NCBI GenBank assembly: GCA_003278095.1
Contig: QCHB01000005.1
Location: 1-43,976, forward strand
From: SAR116 cluster bacterium AG-390-L20
Lineage (GTDB): Bacteria; Pseudomonadota; Alphaproteobacteria; Puniceispirillales; Marisalimonadaceae
DNA length: 43,976 nt
Direction of reading: 5' to 3'
The notes under the pieces are model-generated. The model was not told where the DNA came from. It saw only the letters and a program-made list of their open reading frames with translations, and made no database searches. Below are positions 35,152 through 43,408 of the stretch, one piece after another (position 1 is the first letter of the stretch; each line of letters starts with the position of its first letter). A program made the translations under genes and the position numbers.

Positions 35152-36006
35152 TTGAATTGGATTAAAGAAACAGTATTACCTAAGTTCAAGGCTTTTGTTA
35201 AAATAAAAGAGCCTGAAGAAATCTTGTGGATTAAATGTAAATCATGTTCTCAAATGATATTTCATAAAGAATTTAATGAAAGCAATAATGTTTGTAAATC
35301 CTGTGGTTTTCATGACCATCTTTCTGCAATAGAAAGAATAAATTTTCTTTTAGACCAGGGTACCATTGAAGATATTGTAATACCAAAATTAAAATTAGAC
35401 CCTATTAATTTCAGAGATAAAAAAAAGTATATTGATCGTATAAAAGATGCACAAAATAAAACAAAATTGGAAGATGCATTGTTAGTAAGTTTTGGTCTTA
35501 TAAATAAAATACCAGTAGTATTAGCATGTTTTGACTTTTCATTTATGGCTGGATCTATGGGAAGGTATGTAGGAGATGGATTGATAGTTGCTGCTAAAGA
35601 AGCGATAAAAAGACAATGCTCTTTAATAGTAGTGCCTTCTTCAGGTGGAGCAAGGATGCAGGAGGGTATATTTTCCTTGATGCAAATGCCAAGAACAACT
35701 ATTGCAATTAATAAAGTTAAAAAGGAAAACCTACCCTATATTGTTCTACTTGCCAATCCTACAACCGGTGGAGTCACTGCGAGTTTTGCAATGCTTGGAG
35801 ATGTGCATATAGCAGAACCAGGGGCAATAGTTGGATTTGCTGGAAGAAGAGTTATTGAAGAAACCGTAAAAGAAAAGCTTCCAGAAAATTTTCAAACAGC
35901 AGAATATTTAAAATCTCATGGCATGATAGACATTGTTATTCCTAGATCTGAGCAAAAAGAAAAAATTTCACATTTATTAAAAACACTAACTTTCTATATT
36001 AATTAA
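35152..36006 (+). CDS. accD: Acetyl-CoA carboxylase carboxyltransferase beta subunit
   Basis: With AccA, AccD transfers the carboxyl group from biotin to acetyl-CoA, forming malonyl-CoA. The N-terminal C4 zinc ribbon has Cys29, Cys32, Cys48 and Cys51 (CKSCSQMIF, VCKSCGFH). The crotonase-like core shows FMAGSMGRYVGDGL, PSSGGARMQEGIFSLMQM, TTGGVTASFAMLGD and EPGAIVGFAGRRVIEETVKEKLP. At 284 residues it has no long C-terminal extension. The start is a TTG at 35152 with AAGGAG six bases upstream, part of which lies in a hairpin. It sits between trpA and folC, the usual order. Confidence 0.97.
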   Translation: MNWIKETVLPKFKAFVKIKEPEEILWIKCKSCSQMIFHKEFNESNNVCKSCGFHDHLSAIERINFLLDQGTIEDIVIPKLKLDPINFRDKKKYIDRIKDAQNKTKLEDALLVSFGLINKIPVVLACFDFSFMAGSMGRYVGDGLIVAAKEAIKRQCSLIVVPSSGGARMQEGIFSLMQMPRTTIAINKVKKENLPYIVLLANPTTGGVTASFAMLGDVHIAEPGAIVGFAGRRVIEETVKEKLPENFQTAEYLKSHGMIDIVIPRSEQKEKISHLLKTLTFYIN

Positions 36007-36032
36007 GAATAAAGATTAATATTTTTAATAAA

Positions 36033-37265
36033 ATGATCAAAAAACATAAATTATCACAAACATTAAATAGAATGTTTTCACTTCACCCAAAGGTGATAGA
36101 CTTCGATCTTTCCAGATTAAAATTATTAATGAAAAAATTTAATAACCCCCAACAAAGGTTACAAAATGTAATTCATATTGCAGGTACTAATGGCAAAGGT
36201 TCGACAGCATCTTTTCTTAAGGAAATATTATTAAATCATAAATTATCAGTAAATTTATACACCTCACCTCATTTAATTAATTTTAATGAACGTATAAGAA
36301 TAAATAATAAGTTAATTTCAGATGAAAAACTGATTAAAATTTTAGAAGAGGTAGAAGCAAAAAATGCTAATAACCCAATCACATTTTTTGAAATAACGAC
36401 AGCAGCAGCTATAATTGCTTTTGAAAGACAACCAAGTGATGTCAATATATTTGAAACAGGCTTAGGTGGTAGATTAGATGCCACAAATATTATTGAAAAT
36501 AAAAAACTTACTATAATAACTAAAATAGGTTTTGATCATATTGAGTTTCTTGGAGAAAAAATTGAAGAGATAGCGCGCGAAAAGGCAGGAATTTTTAGAA
36601 AAAACACCCCAGTTATAATTGCAAAGCAAAAAAATATAAAAGCACGTCAAACTCTTTTAGCATGTGCAAAAAATTTAAAAACTGAAATAATTGATATTGA
36701 AAATATTTCTACAAATACAATGCTTGGATTAAGTGGTGATCATCAATATGAGAATGCATCTACAGCTTATACTGCTGCAAAAAAAATATTACCATTAATT
36801 TCCTTATCAAAGACCAATTTAGCTTTAAAACAAGCGAACTGGCCTGGAAGAATTCATCAGATAAGGCAAGGAAAAATTATCAATTATAGAAATAACATAA
36901 CAATCTTAGACGGTGCACATAATAATGATAGTGCATATGTGTTGGATCAATATTTAAATAAAAAATCTATAGGTAAATGGAATTTAATAATTGGCATGTT
37001 GAAAAATAGAGACATTGAAAATTTTGTAAATATATTCAAAAATCATATTAATAAAGTGTTTGCTATGGCTATTCCTGAAATAGAGTCGTCGTATTCTCCA
37101 GATGAAATAATTGTAAAATTAAAAAAAATAGGTTTAGAAGTACTTCCTGCACAAAACTTGGAAAATGCTCTAGAACATGCTGAAAAAGATATACCTCTTT
37201 TAATTACTGGATCACTTTATTTAGCAGGAAATACTTTAAAATTTAATGAAACAAAAATTGATTAA
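36033..37265 (+). CDS. folC: Dihydrofolate synthase/folylpolyglutamate synthase
   Basis: FolC adds the first glutamate to dihydropteroate and extends the polyglutamate tail of folates. The 410-residue Mur-ligase-like protein has the P-loop GTNGKGST (residues 51-58). SPHLINFNERIRINN, ETGLGGRLDATNII, IGFDHIEFLGEKIEEIAREKAGIFR and LDGAHNNDSA in the C-terminal domain are also present. Its stop overlaps the stop of convergent trxA by four bases. Confidence 0.95.
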   Translation: MIKKHKLSQTLNRMFSLHPKVIDFDLSRLKLLMKKFNNPQQRLQNVIHIAGTNGKGSTASFLKEILLNHKLSVNLYTSPHLINFNERIRINNKLISDEKLIKILEEVEAKNANNPITFFEITTAAAIIAFERQPSDVNIFETGLGGRLDATNIIENKKLTIITKIGFDHIEFLGEKIEEIAREKAGIFRKNTPVIIAKQKNIKARQTLLACAKNLKTEIIDIENISTNTMLGLSGDHQYENASTAYTAAKKILPLISLSKTNLALKQANWPGRIHQIRQGKIINYRNNITILDGAHNNDSAYVLDQYLNKKSIGKWNLIIGMLKNRDIENFVNIFKNHINKVFAMAIPEIESSYSPDEIIVKLKKIGLEVLPAQNLENALEHAEKDIPLLITGSLYLAGNTLKFNETKID

Positions 37266-37582
37266 ATTGTTTCGTTAACCCAGGTTTCTAGTGCTGATTT
37301 TGGTAATGCGCCCATTTTTTCAGATATTTTTTGACCATCTTTGAAAATCATTAAAGCTGGAATACTCCTTATACCGTACGCTTGTGATGTTGAAGGATTC
37401 TCGTCAACATTTATTTTCACTATTTTCAGTTTGTTGGCCATTTCTTCAGATAATTCCTCAAGAGACGGACCAATAGCTTTACAGGGGCCACACCACTCTG
37501 CCCAAAAATCAACTAAAACTGGTTCTTGTGATTCTAAAACATCTTCTTTAAATTTTTGGTCATTAGTTTTATTGGTTGCCAT
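37262..37582 (-). CDS. trxA: Thioredoxin
   Basis: A small cytosolic disulfide reductase. The 106-residue thioredoxin fold has the active site WCGPCK with Cys31 and Cys34, the cis-proline in RSIPALMIF, and the conserved VDFWAEW lead. No signal peptide is present. It is last in the minus-strand run ahcY-tsaE-sbcB-trxA, 36 bases after sbcB. Its place next to folC is standard in alphaproteobacteria, where addA usually precedes it. Confidence 0.97.
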   Translation of the reverse strand: MATNKTNDQKFKEDVLESQEPVLVDFWAEWCGPCKAIGPSLEELSEEMANKLKIVKINVDENPSTSQAYGIRSIPALMIFKDGQKISEKMGALPKSALETWVNETI

Positions 37583-37618
37583 TATTTTAATCTCCTAACT
37601 TTCTTTTCTAATTGTAAT

Positions 37619-39034
37619 TTATTGATATTTTTTTTCTAAATCTTGAAGAAACTTATCTAACTCCTCTAAAAATAATAGTTTTTTGTCATCACCATTTATC
37701 TCAAATTGTTCTCTAAAAGTATCTAATTCATGATATGATTTTGGTATTGTATTCCATTTTTCATTATCAGTACTTAAAATTTGTTTTGCAATAATTTTAT
37801 GAATAATATCATAATTGGATTTGGGAAGTACTAAAGGTGCTTCTTCATAGATTAATCTTTGAGCAAAATATTTATATCTTTGATCTTTAAAATGGTTTGA
37901 TATGTAAAACTTTTCTTCCCAATCAGCATTATGAAAATCTATCATTTTTGATTTATCATTGTTATCTGGAAATCCGCCCCAATATAAGCTATCTTCAGGT
38001 TGTAAATCAATCTGTGATTTAGAAATCTCCTTTTCCTCATTTTCTTCAAATAATATTCTCTGTATTTTATTTTTAAAATCTGGATTATTTTTAATCATCT
38101 CTGCTCTTTCGTGAAGAACTTCAATACCTATAGATTTATAAAGAGGTATTTTTTCAATGTGGCTTGCATCCAACAATACAGGATTTTTGTTATTTTTTAT
38201 TTCTCTTATTAGTTTTGGTCTTTGTTTAATTTTTATTTTTAAATCTTTTATTGACATATCAAAGTAATCAACAGGATCATGAAGCAAATCAAAACACTGA
38301 GGATAGTTAAAATGATTTTTGCATAAGTAAGTGACTACGTGAGTGTTAAATTTACCAAAAAAATATTCGTCCATACAAACAATATTATTATTAATTAGGA
38401 AGTTATCGACATCAATTTTAGTGCTGTTATTCAAAGCAGAATTCCAAATAATATTAGCTTTTTTTTGTAAAATTTTTGTAATTTCCATAGTAGCTTCTAC
38501 ATCACCCATAGCATCATGTGCATTATGAGTAATCTTGTTCAACTCAGTCAAATTATCTAGTTTGAATATTTGATTCCCTTTTTCATTCATTCCAACTTCT
38601 ATACATTCCGGATAGTAATATTTAGATGATCTAGTTATTCCTAAAACATCTGCCCTTTTATTTCCATTAAATTGAGTTGTATATGGTTCTAGAAGTAATT
38701 TAAAAAAAGTTTTTCTAAGAAATTCTTCATCAAAAGAAATAGTGTTATATCCAATAAATATAGCTGGAGACCATTTTTTAAATTTATCCTGAAGTTTTTT
38801 TATTAAACCATAATGTGACAAATTTACATTGTTTAACATCCTTATTGATGTTTTATTAACTAATAAAGCACCAGGTTCCGGAACCAAACCAGATCTTAAA
38901 CGACATCTATCTTCAAATCTTTCAAGTTCATTAAAATTCTTGTCAACTAAGATTGCAGCAACTTGAATAATTTGATCCCAAGTAGAATTTCTACCTGTAG
39001 TCTCCAAATCATAAAAAACAAAATTCATACTCAT
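37619..39034 (-). CDS. sbcB: Exodeoxyribonuclease I
   Basis: ExoI degrades single-stranded DNA 3' to 5' and acts in mismatch repair and recombination. The 471-residue protein has the DEDD nuclease motifs: FYDLETTG with Asp9 and Glu11, IGYNTISFDEEFLRK, and HDAMGDVEATMEI near residue 180. The ExoI SH3-like and helical C-terminal domains follow, with LYWGGFPDNNDK and YKYFAQRLIYEEAP. It starts at ATG 39034, overlapping the end of tsaE by four bases (ATGA), so it is translationally coupled. It occupies the place where alphaproteobacteria usually have addB-addA between tsaE and trxA. Confidence 0.93.
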   Translation of the reverse strand: MSMNFVFYDLETTGRNSTWDQIIQVAAILVDKNFNELERFEDRCRLRSGLVPEPGALLVNKTSIRMLNNVNLSHYGLIKKLQDKFKKWSPAIFIGYNTISFDEEFLRKTFFKLLLEPYTTQFNGNKRADVLGITRSSKYYYPECIEVGMNEKGNQIFKLDNLTELNKITHNAHDAMGDVEATMEITKILQKKANIIWNSALNNSTKIDVDNFLINNNIVCMDEYFFGKFNTHVVTYLCKNHFNYPQCFDLLHDPVDYFDMSIKDLKIKIKQRPKLIREIKNNKNPVLLDASHIEKIPLYKSIGIEVLHERAEMIKNNPDFKNKIQRILFEENEEKEISKSQIDLQPEDSLYWGGFPDNNDKSKMIDFHNADWEEKFYISNHFKDQRYKYFAQRLIYEEAPLVLPKSNYDIIHKIIAKQILSTDNEKWNTIPKSYHELDTFREQFEINGDDKKLLFLEELDKFLQDLEKKYQ

Positions 39035-39536
39035 TTACTTATATCCAACTTTAAGGACTGCTCTTTTATCCTATTAAACCAATTAATAGATCCAAATAGT
39101 GAAATCTTTCTGAAATTTGAAAAATTCTTCTCGTCTTCACTAATAAAAGAAATAGTAATGTTTAGGGGGTCCAAATTTTTTATTTCTAAATTAAATCTTG
39201 GCCATTCTAGCAAAATAATTTTTTTTTTAGATCTTCAAAAACACCAATTTCTTCAACCTCTTCAAATTTATTAATTCTATAAAAATCACAATGCCATATT
39301 TCTATGCCCTCATTCAAAGGATAAGTCTGAACGAGATTGAATGTTGGACTTGGAACTTCTTTTATATTTGTAATAGTATTTATGATAGACTTGCAAAGAA
39401 AAGTCTTACCAACTCCTAAATCACCTTCAAAAGTAATTATATCGTTTGATTTTAATAATCTTGATATCAAGCCACCAATATTTTTCATTTCATTTTCAGA
39501 TTTGACAATAATTTCTGATAATGCCTTCATGCTCAA
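39031..39536 (-). CDS. tsaE: tRNA t6A-modification ATPase TsaE, split by a frameshift in a poly(A) run
   Basis: TsaE is the ATPase partner of TsaB and TsaD in making the t6A37 modification of ANN-decoding tRNAs. The first part (39207-39536) has Walker A GDLGVGKT (residues 38-45), [10 protein letters not shown] and [17 protein letters not shown], and ends early at LKKKLFC. The second part (39031-39213) continues in another frame with LLEWPRF, the conserved glutamate-tryptophan motif, and a C-terminal strand-rich tail. The join lies in ten A's (T10 at 39219-39228 on the plus strand). Eleven or eight A's give [13 protein letters not shown] and a protein near 165 residues. The start is TTG 39536, overlapping the ahcY stop, or ATG 39530. 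The end overlaps sbcB, so the intact gene fits the operon exactly. Confidence 0.88.
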
Positions 39537-40924
39537 TATCTATAATTATCAGACTTAAAAGGACCTTGAACTGGAACACCAATATAATCAGCTTGCTCAT
39601 TTGATAATTTAGATAAAGTCGCCCCTACTTTTTCCAAGTGTAATGTAGCGACTTTTTCATCTAGATGTCTTGGTAACGTATAAACCTTATTTTCATAGTT
39701 TTTAGAATTTTGCCAAATTTCAATCTGTGCTAAAACTTGATTGGTAAATGAAGCACTCATTACAAAGCTGGGGTGCCCAGTTGCACAACCCAAATTAACT
39801 AATCTTCCCTTTGCCAATACAATTAGTCGTTTACCGTCTTGAAACTCAACTTCATCCACTTGAGGTTTAACTTCTGACCACTTCATATTTTGTAATGATT
39901 CAACCTGTATCTCAGAATCAAAATGACCTATATTACAAACTATAGCTCTATCTTTCATATCTCTCATGTGGTCAACTGTAATAACATCTTTATTACCAGT
40001 TGCGGTTACAAAAATATCTCCTCTTGGACAAGCTTCTTCCATTGAGCACACCTCATAACCTTCCATTGCAGCTTGTAATGCGCAAATTGGATCGATCTCT
40101 GTTACAATCACTCTTGCTCCACCCTGACGAAGAGAAGCCGCTGAACCTTTACCAACATCACCAAATCCAGCTACTACAGCTACTTTACCAGATAACATTA
40201 CATCTGTAGCCCTTCTAATACCGTCAACTAGAGATTCTCTACATCCGTATAAATTGTCAAACTTAGATTTTGTTACAGAGTCATTTACATTTATAGCCGG
40301 AAAAGGAAGGTCACCCTTTTCAGCCATTTGATATAATCTTAAAACACCTGTCGTTGTTTCTTCTGTTACTCCTTTAATACTGTTTTTGACCTTGGTAAAC
40401 CAACCTGGAAAAGATTTAAGTCTAGACATAATTTGGGCTTTAAGCGCCTCTTCTTCCTCATTAGCTGGAGACGCAAGCACCTTTTCTCCTCTTTCAGCTT
40501 TAGCTCCCAAAATTATGTAAAGAGTGGCATCTCCACCGTCATCTAGAATCATATTGGCAAACGTATCTTCAGACCATGTAAATATTTTATCAACATACTC
40601 CCAATACTCTTTTAGAGTTTCACCCTTTTTAGCAAAAACTGGAATATTTTGTTCAGCAATAGCCGAAGCAGCATGATCTTGTGTCGAAAATATATTACAA
40701 CTAGCCCATCTCACAGTTGCTCCAAGACTTACCAAAGTTTCAATTAGTACGGCTGTTTGTATAGTCATATGTAAACAGCCTGCTATTCTAGTCCCTCTTA
40801 ATGGTTGTTCTTTTCCATATAATTCTCTGCAAGCAGTCAACCCTGGCATCTCTGTCTCAGCAATTGATATTTCTTTTCTTCCCCATTCGGCAAGGCTAAT
40901 ATCTGATATGGAATAATCTTTCAT
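39533..40924 (-). CDS. ahcY: Adenosylhomocysteinase
   Basis: AhcY hydrolyses S-adenosylhomocysteine to adenosine and homocysteine with tightly bound NAD, relieving inhibition of methyltransferases. The 463-residue protein has [25 protein letters not shown] at the start, the substrate segment [21 protein letters not shown] and the NAD motif [22 protein letters not shown]. It ends [10 protein letters not shown], the usual C-terminus contributing to NAD binding. The 87-base leader has AAGGA before the ATG, but no riboswitch-like fold was recognised. Upstream on the same strand are chvI and chvG without the usual hprK and PTS genes between; tsaE overlaps its end. Confidence 0.98.
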   Translation of the reverse strand: MKDYSISDISLAEWGRKEISIAETEMPGLTACRELYGKEQPLRGTRIAGCLHMTIQTAVLIETLVSLGATVRWASCNIFSTQDHAASAIAEQNIPVFAKKGETLKEYWEYVDKIFTWSEDTFANMILDDGGDATLYIILGAKAERGEKVLASPANEEEEALKAQIMSRLKSFPGWFTKVKNSIKGVTEETTTGVLRLYQMAEKGDLPFPAINVNDSVTKSKFDNLYGCRESLVDGIRRATDVMLSGKVAVVAGFGDVGKGSAASLRQGGARVIVTEIDPICALQAAMEGYEVCSMEEACPRGDIFVTATGNKDVITVDHMRDMKDRAIVCNIGHFDSEIQVESLQNMKWSEVKPQVDEVEFQDGKRLIVLAKGRLVNLGCATGHPSFVMSASFTNQVLAQIEIWQNSKNYENKVYTLPRHLDEKVATLHLEKVGATLSKLSNEQADYIGVPVQGPFKSDNYRY

Positions 40925-41011
40925 AATAATCCTTAAAAATTTTTATACTTCTATAACACTCTAATAATCTTTTGAAAACTGTGAATTTGTTACTTTTTAA
41001 ATTTTATGCTT

Positions 41012-42610
41012 TTATATTTCTAGAAAACTTACTTTAACACTACCTCCGACACATTCATTCTTTTGGTTAAATCTATTTAAAGCTTCAATAGTCCCTCCAT
41101 GCGCTAGGACTATTTGTTTTGAAATGGATAAACCTAGACCAGAATGATTACCAAACTTTTCATTTTTAGGTCTATCTGTATAAAATCTATCAAAAACTTT
41201 ATTTAGAGATCCATTTGAGAAACCTGGACCACTATCTTCAACTAGAATAATAACATGTTCTAAGCTTTTTTCTAAACGTATATTTATAATCTGTTTATCA
41301 GTTGAAAAAGAAACCGCATTTTGTATTAAATTATCAAAAACCTGCGCAATCTTATTTTCATTACCAAAAATATACATATCTTCGGAATACTTTAAAAAAT
41401 TTATATTACAATTAACTGTAGATGATCTTACATCAACCAAGGTTTCAAGTAGATTCGAAATATCTATTTTTTTCATTTCTATTCTAGATAATTCTGAATC
41501 CAGTCTTGAAGCCGCAGAAATATCGTTAATTAATCTATCAATTCTTTCAACATCATTTTGGATGACCTTTATTAATTTTTTCTGTTCACTTGCGCTTGTT
41601 ACTTTACTAATTGTTTCTGAAGCAGACCTCACTGATGTTATAGGATTTTTTAACTCATGTGCGACATCAGCAGCAAATTCTGCTATGTGATCTATTCTTT
41701 TTTGTAATTCATTAGTCATTTTAAAAAATGACCTTGCTAATTTACCTATTTCATCCTTTCTAAATCTAAATTCACTTAGATTAAATGTTTTCATCATTTT
41801 GTCTTCTGCTATTTTATCAGCCTCATTTGATAACTTAACTATAGGGTTAGTTATTGATCTTCCAAAATAAAGAGCAAGAGTAATAGTAGCTAATAAAATT
41901 AACCCAAATGCTTTAAAAAGTTCAGTTTCCAAGTCTACTAATTCTTTTTCTATTTTATTCCCCGAAACTGATAGAAGGACAGCACCCCTAATCATACGAA
42001 TATTTTTGATAGGAATTGCAACTGATAAAAATAAATTTCCACTTTTATCTTGTCTGAGCACTTTTGTGTTTTTGCCTCTCAGAGCCATTATAACTTCTGG
42101 AAAATCTTCAAACGAAAATTCTCTATTATCGACATAAAGTGGAAGATTTAGTGGTTTTGATATAATATTTGAAAATAAAAACACAAAGTCAGTGAAATAA
42201 GTTTTTAAAGAAAAATCCTTATCTACGGATGGTAAAGGGCTTACTTCAACAAATGGACTATATTTCATACTTCCTTTTGTGTCAGCTATTAAATTTCCAT
42301 ATATATTGAAAAGTCTCGCTCTTATGTTAGATCCATAATCAACTTTAGGAATAAGACTTTGTAACGCAGGACTAGAGATTTGATTATTTTGAATTAGGCC
42401 ATATTGATTTTCTGCCAACGCAAGTGCTTTTGTCAGAGTAAGGCCTTGTCTTTCTATAGCTGCAAACTCAGATTTAATCAAAATTTCTTGATACTTGTTG
42501 AAGTAAATTATAATAATGGGGTACAATAGAACTGGTAACAAAATTATAAATAATATCCTCATTTTAAGAGGAAAATATAATCTCTTTATAATTCTAAAAA
42601 ACTTTCTCAA
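41012..42610 (-). CDS. chvG: Two-component sensor histidine kinase ChvG-like
   Basis: A membrane sensor kinase of the ChvG/ExoS/BvrS type, which in alphaproteobacteria senses acid or envelope stress with ChvI. The 532-residue protein has a first membrane segment (about residues 18-36), a periplasmic domain of nearly 200 residues, and a second membrane segment (about 233-252). A HAMP linker, the HisKA site DVAHELKNPITS (His near 315) and the ATPase boxes NLIQNAVSF, EDSGPGFSN and GLGLSISKQIVLAHGG follow. The start is a TTG at 42610, three bases after the chvI stop; an alternative ATG lies 16 codons later. hprK, normally next, is missing. Confidence 0.92.
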   Translation of the reverse strand: MRKFFRIIKRLYFPLKMRILFIILLPVLLYPIIIIYFNKYQEILIKSEFAAIERQGLTLTKALALAENQYGLIQNNQISSPALQSLIPKVDYGSNIRARLFNIYGNLIADTKGSMKYSPFVEVSPLPSVDKDFSLKTYFTDFVFLFSNIISKPLNLPLYVDNREFSFEDFPEVIMALRGKNTKVLRQDKSGNLFLSVAIPIKNIRMIRGAVLLSVSGNKIEKELVDLETELFKAFGLILLATITLALYFGRSITNPIVKLSNEADKIAEDKMMKTFNLSEFRFRKDEIGKLARSFFKMTNELQKRIDHIAEFAADVAHELKNPITSVRSASETISKVTSASEQKKLIKVIQNDVERIDRLINDISAASRLDSELSRIEMKKIDISNLLETLVDVRSSTVNCNINFLKYSEDMYIFGNENKIAQVFDNLIQNAVSFSTDKQIINIRLEKSLEHVIILVEDSGPGFSNGSLNKVFDRFYTDRPKNEKFGNHSGLGLSISKQIVLAHGGTIEALNRFNQKNECVGGSVKVSFLEI

Positions 42611-42613
42611 TTC

Positions 42614-43303
42614 TTATACATCTCTATACCTATACCCAACACCGTACAAAGTTTCAATACAATCAAAATCTTTATCAAAAACTCTAAATTTTCTTCTCAT
42701 TCTCTTTATATGACTATCGATAGTCCTGTCATCAACATATATGGTTTCACCATATGCTGTGTCTATAAGTTGATCTCTATTTTTTACTAATCCCGGTCTA
42801 AGCGCCAATGTATAGAGTATTAAAAATTCTGTAACAGTCAGTCTTATTTCTTGTCCTTTCCACTTACAAAGATGCCTGTCTGGATCAAGGGACAAATCAT
42901 TTCTTTGGATCATTTTATCGGACGAATCTGAATTTTTAAATAAAGTCCTTCTAAGGACTGCTCTTATTCTTTCTATTAGTAGTTTTTGCGAAAATGGCTT
43001 AGTTATATAATCATCAGCACCCATTCTAAGACCAATTGCTTCGTCTATTTCATCATCTTTACTAGTTAAAAAGATAACTGGTACGTCATTAGAAGCCCTT
43101 AGCCGTTTTAACAGTTCCATACCATCCATTTTTGGCATTTTAATATCTAAAACAGCTATATCTGGAGAGTTTCTCTGCAATGCAACAAGTCCTTGTTCAC
43201 TATCATTATAAGTTTCAACTGACCAACCTTCCGCTCTTAAGGCAAGGGAAACGGAAGCTAAAATATTACTATCATCATCAACAAGAATTATCTTTTCACT
43301 CAT
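42614..43303 (-). CDS. chvI: Two-component response regulator ChvI-like (OmpR family)
   Basis: This is the DNA-binding partner of the ChvG-like kinase. The 229-residue protein has a receiver domain with acidic pocket Asp9-Asp11, phosphoacceptor Asp53 in [12 protein letters not shown], the conserved Thr in IFLTSKD and Lys in ITKPF. A C-terminal winged helix of the OmpR/PhoB type follows, with [35 protein letters not shown] and the wing YGVGYRY. It directly precedes chvG. ATG 43301-43303 is the start. In relatives this pair controls envelope and exopolysaccharide genes; targets here are unknown. Confidence 0.94.
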   Translation of the reverse strand: MSEKIILVDDDSNILASVSLALRAEGWSVETYNDSEQGLVALQRNSPDIAVLDIKMPKMDGMELLKRLRASNDVPVIFLTSKDDEIDEAIGLRMGADDYITKPFSQKLLIERIRAVLRRTLFKNSDSSDKMIQRNDLSLDPDRHLCKWKGQEIRLTVTEFLILYTLALRPGLVKNRDQLIDTAYGETIYVDDRTIDSHIKRMRRKFRVFDKDFDCIETLYGVGYRYRDV

Positions 43304-43408
43304 TATTTCACCTATATTAAAATAATAATTAATAATTTATAATTATTTGATGAGAAAAATTAGGTTTATTCAAGGCTAAATTAAGTTAATTTATGTTAAA
43401 TAATGTCA

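Noticed and set aside
40925..41011. S-adenosylhomocysteine riboswitch before ahcY
   Set aside because: The 87-base leader is AT-rich, with no GC-rich stems or pseudoknot pattern.
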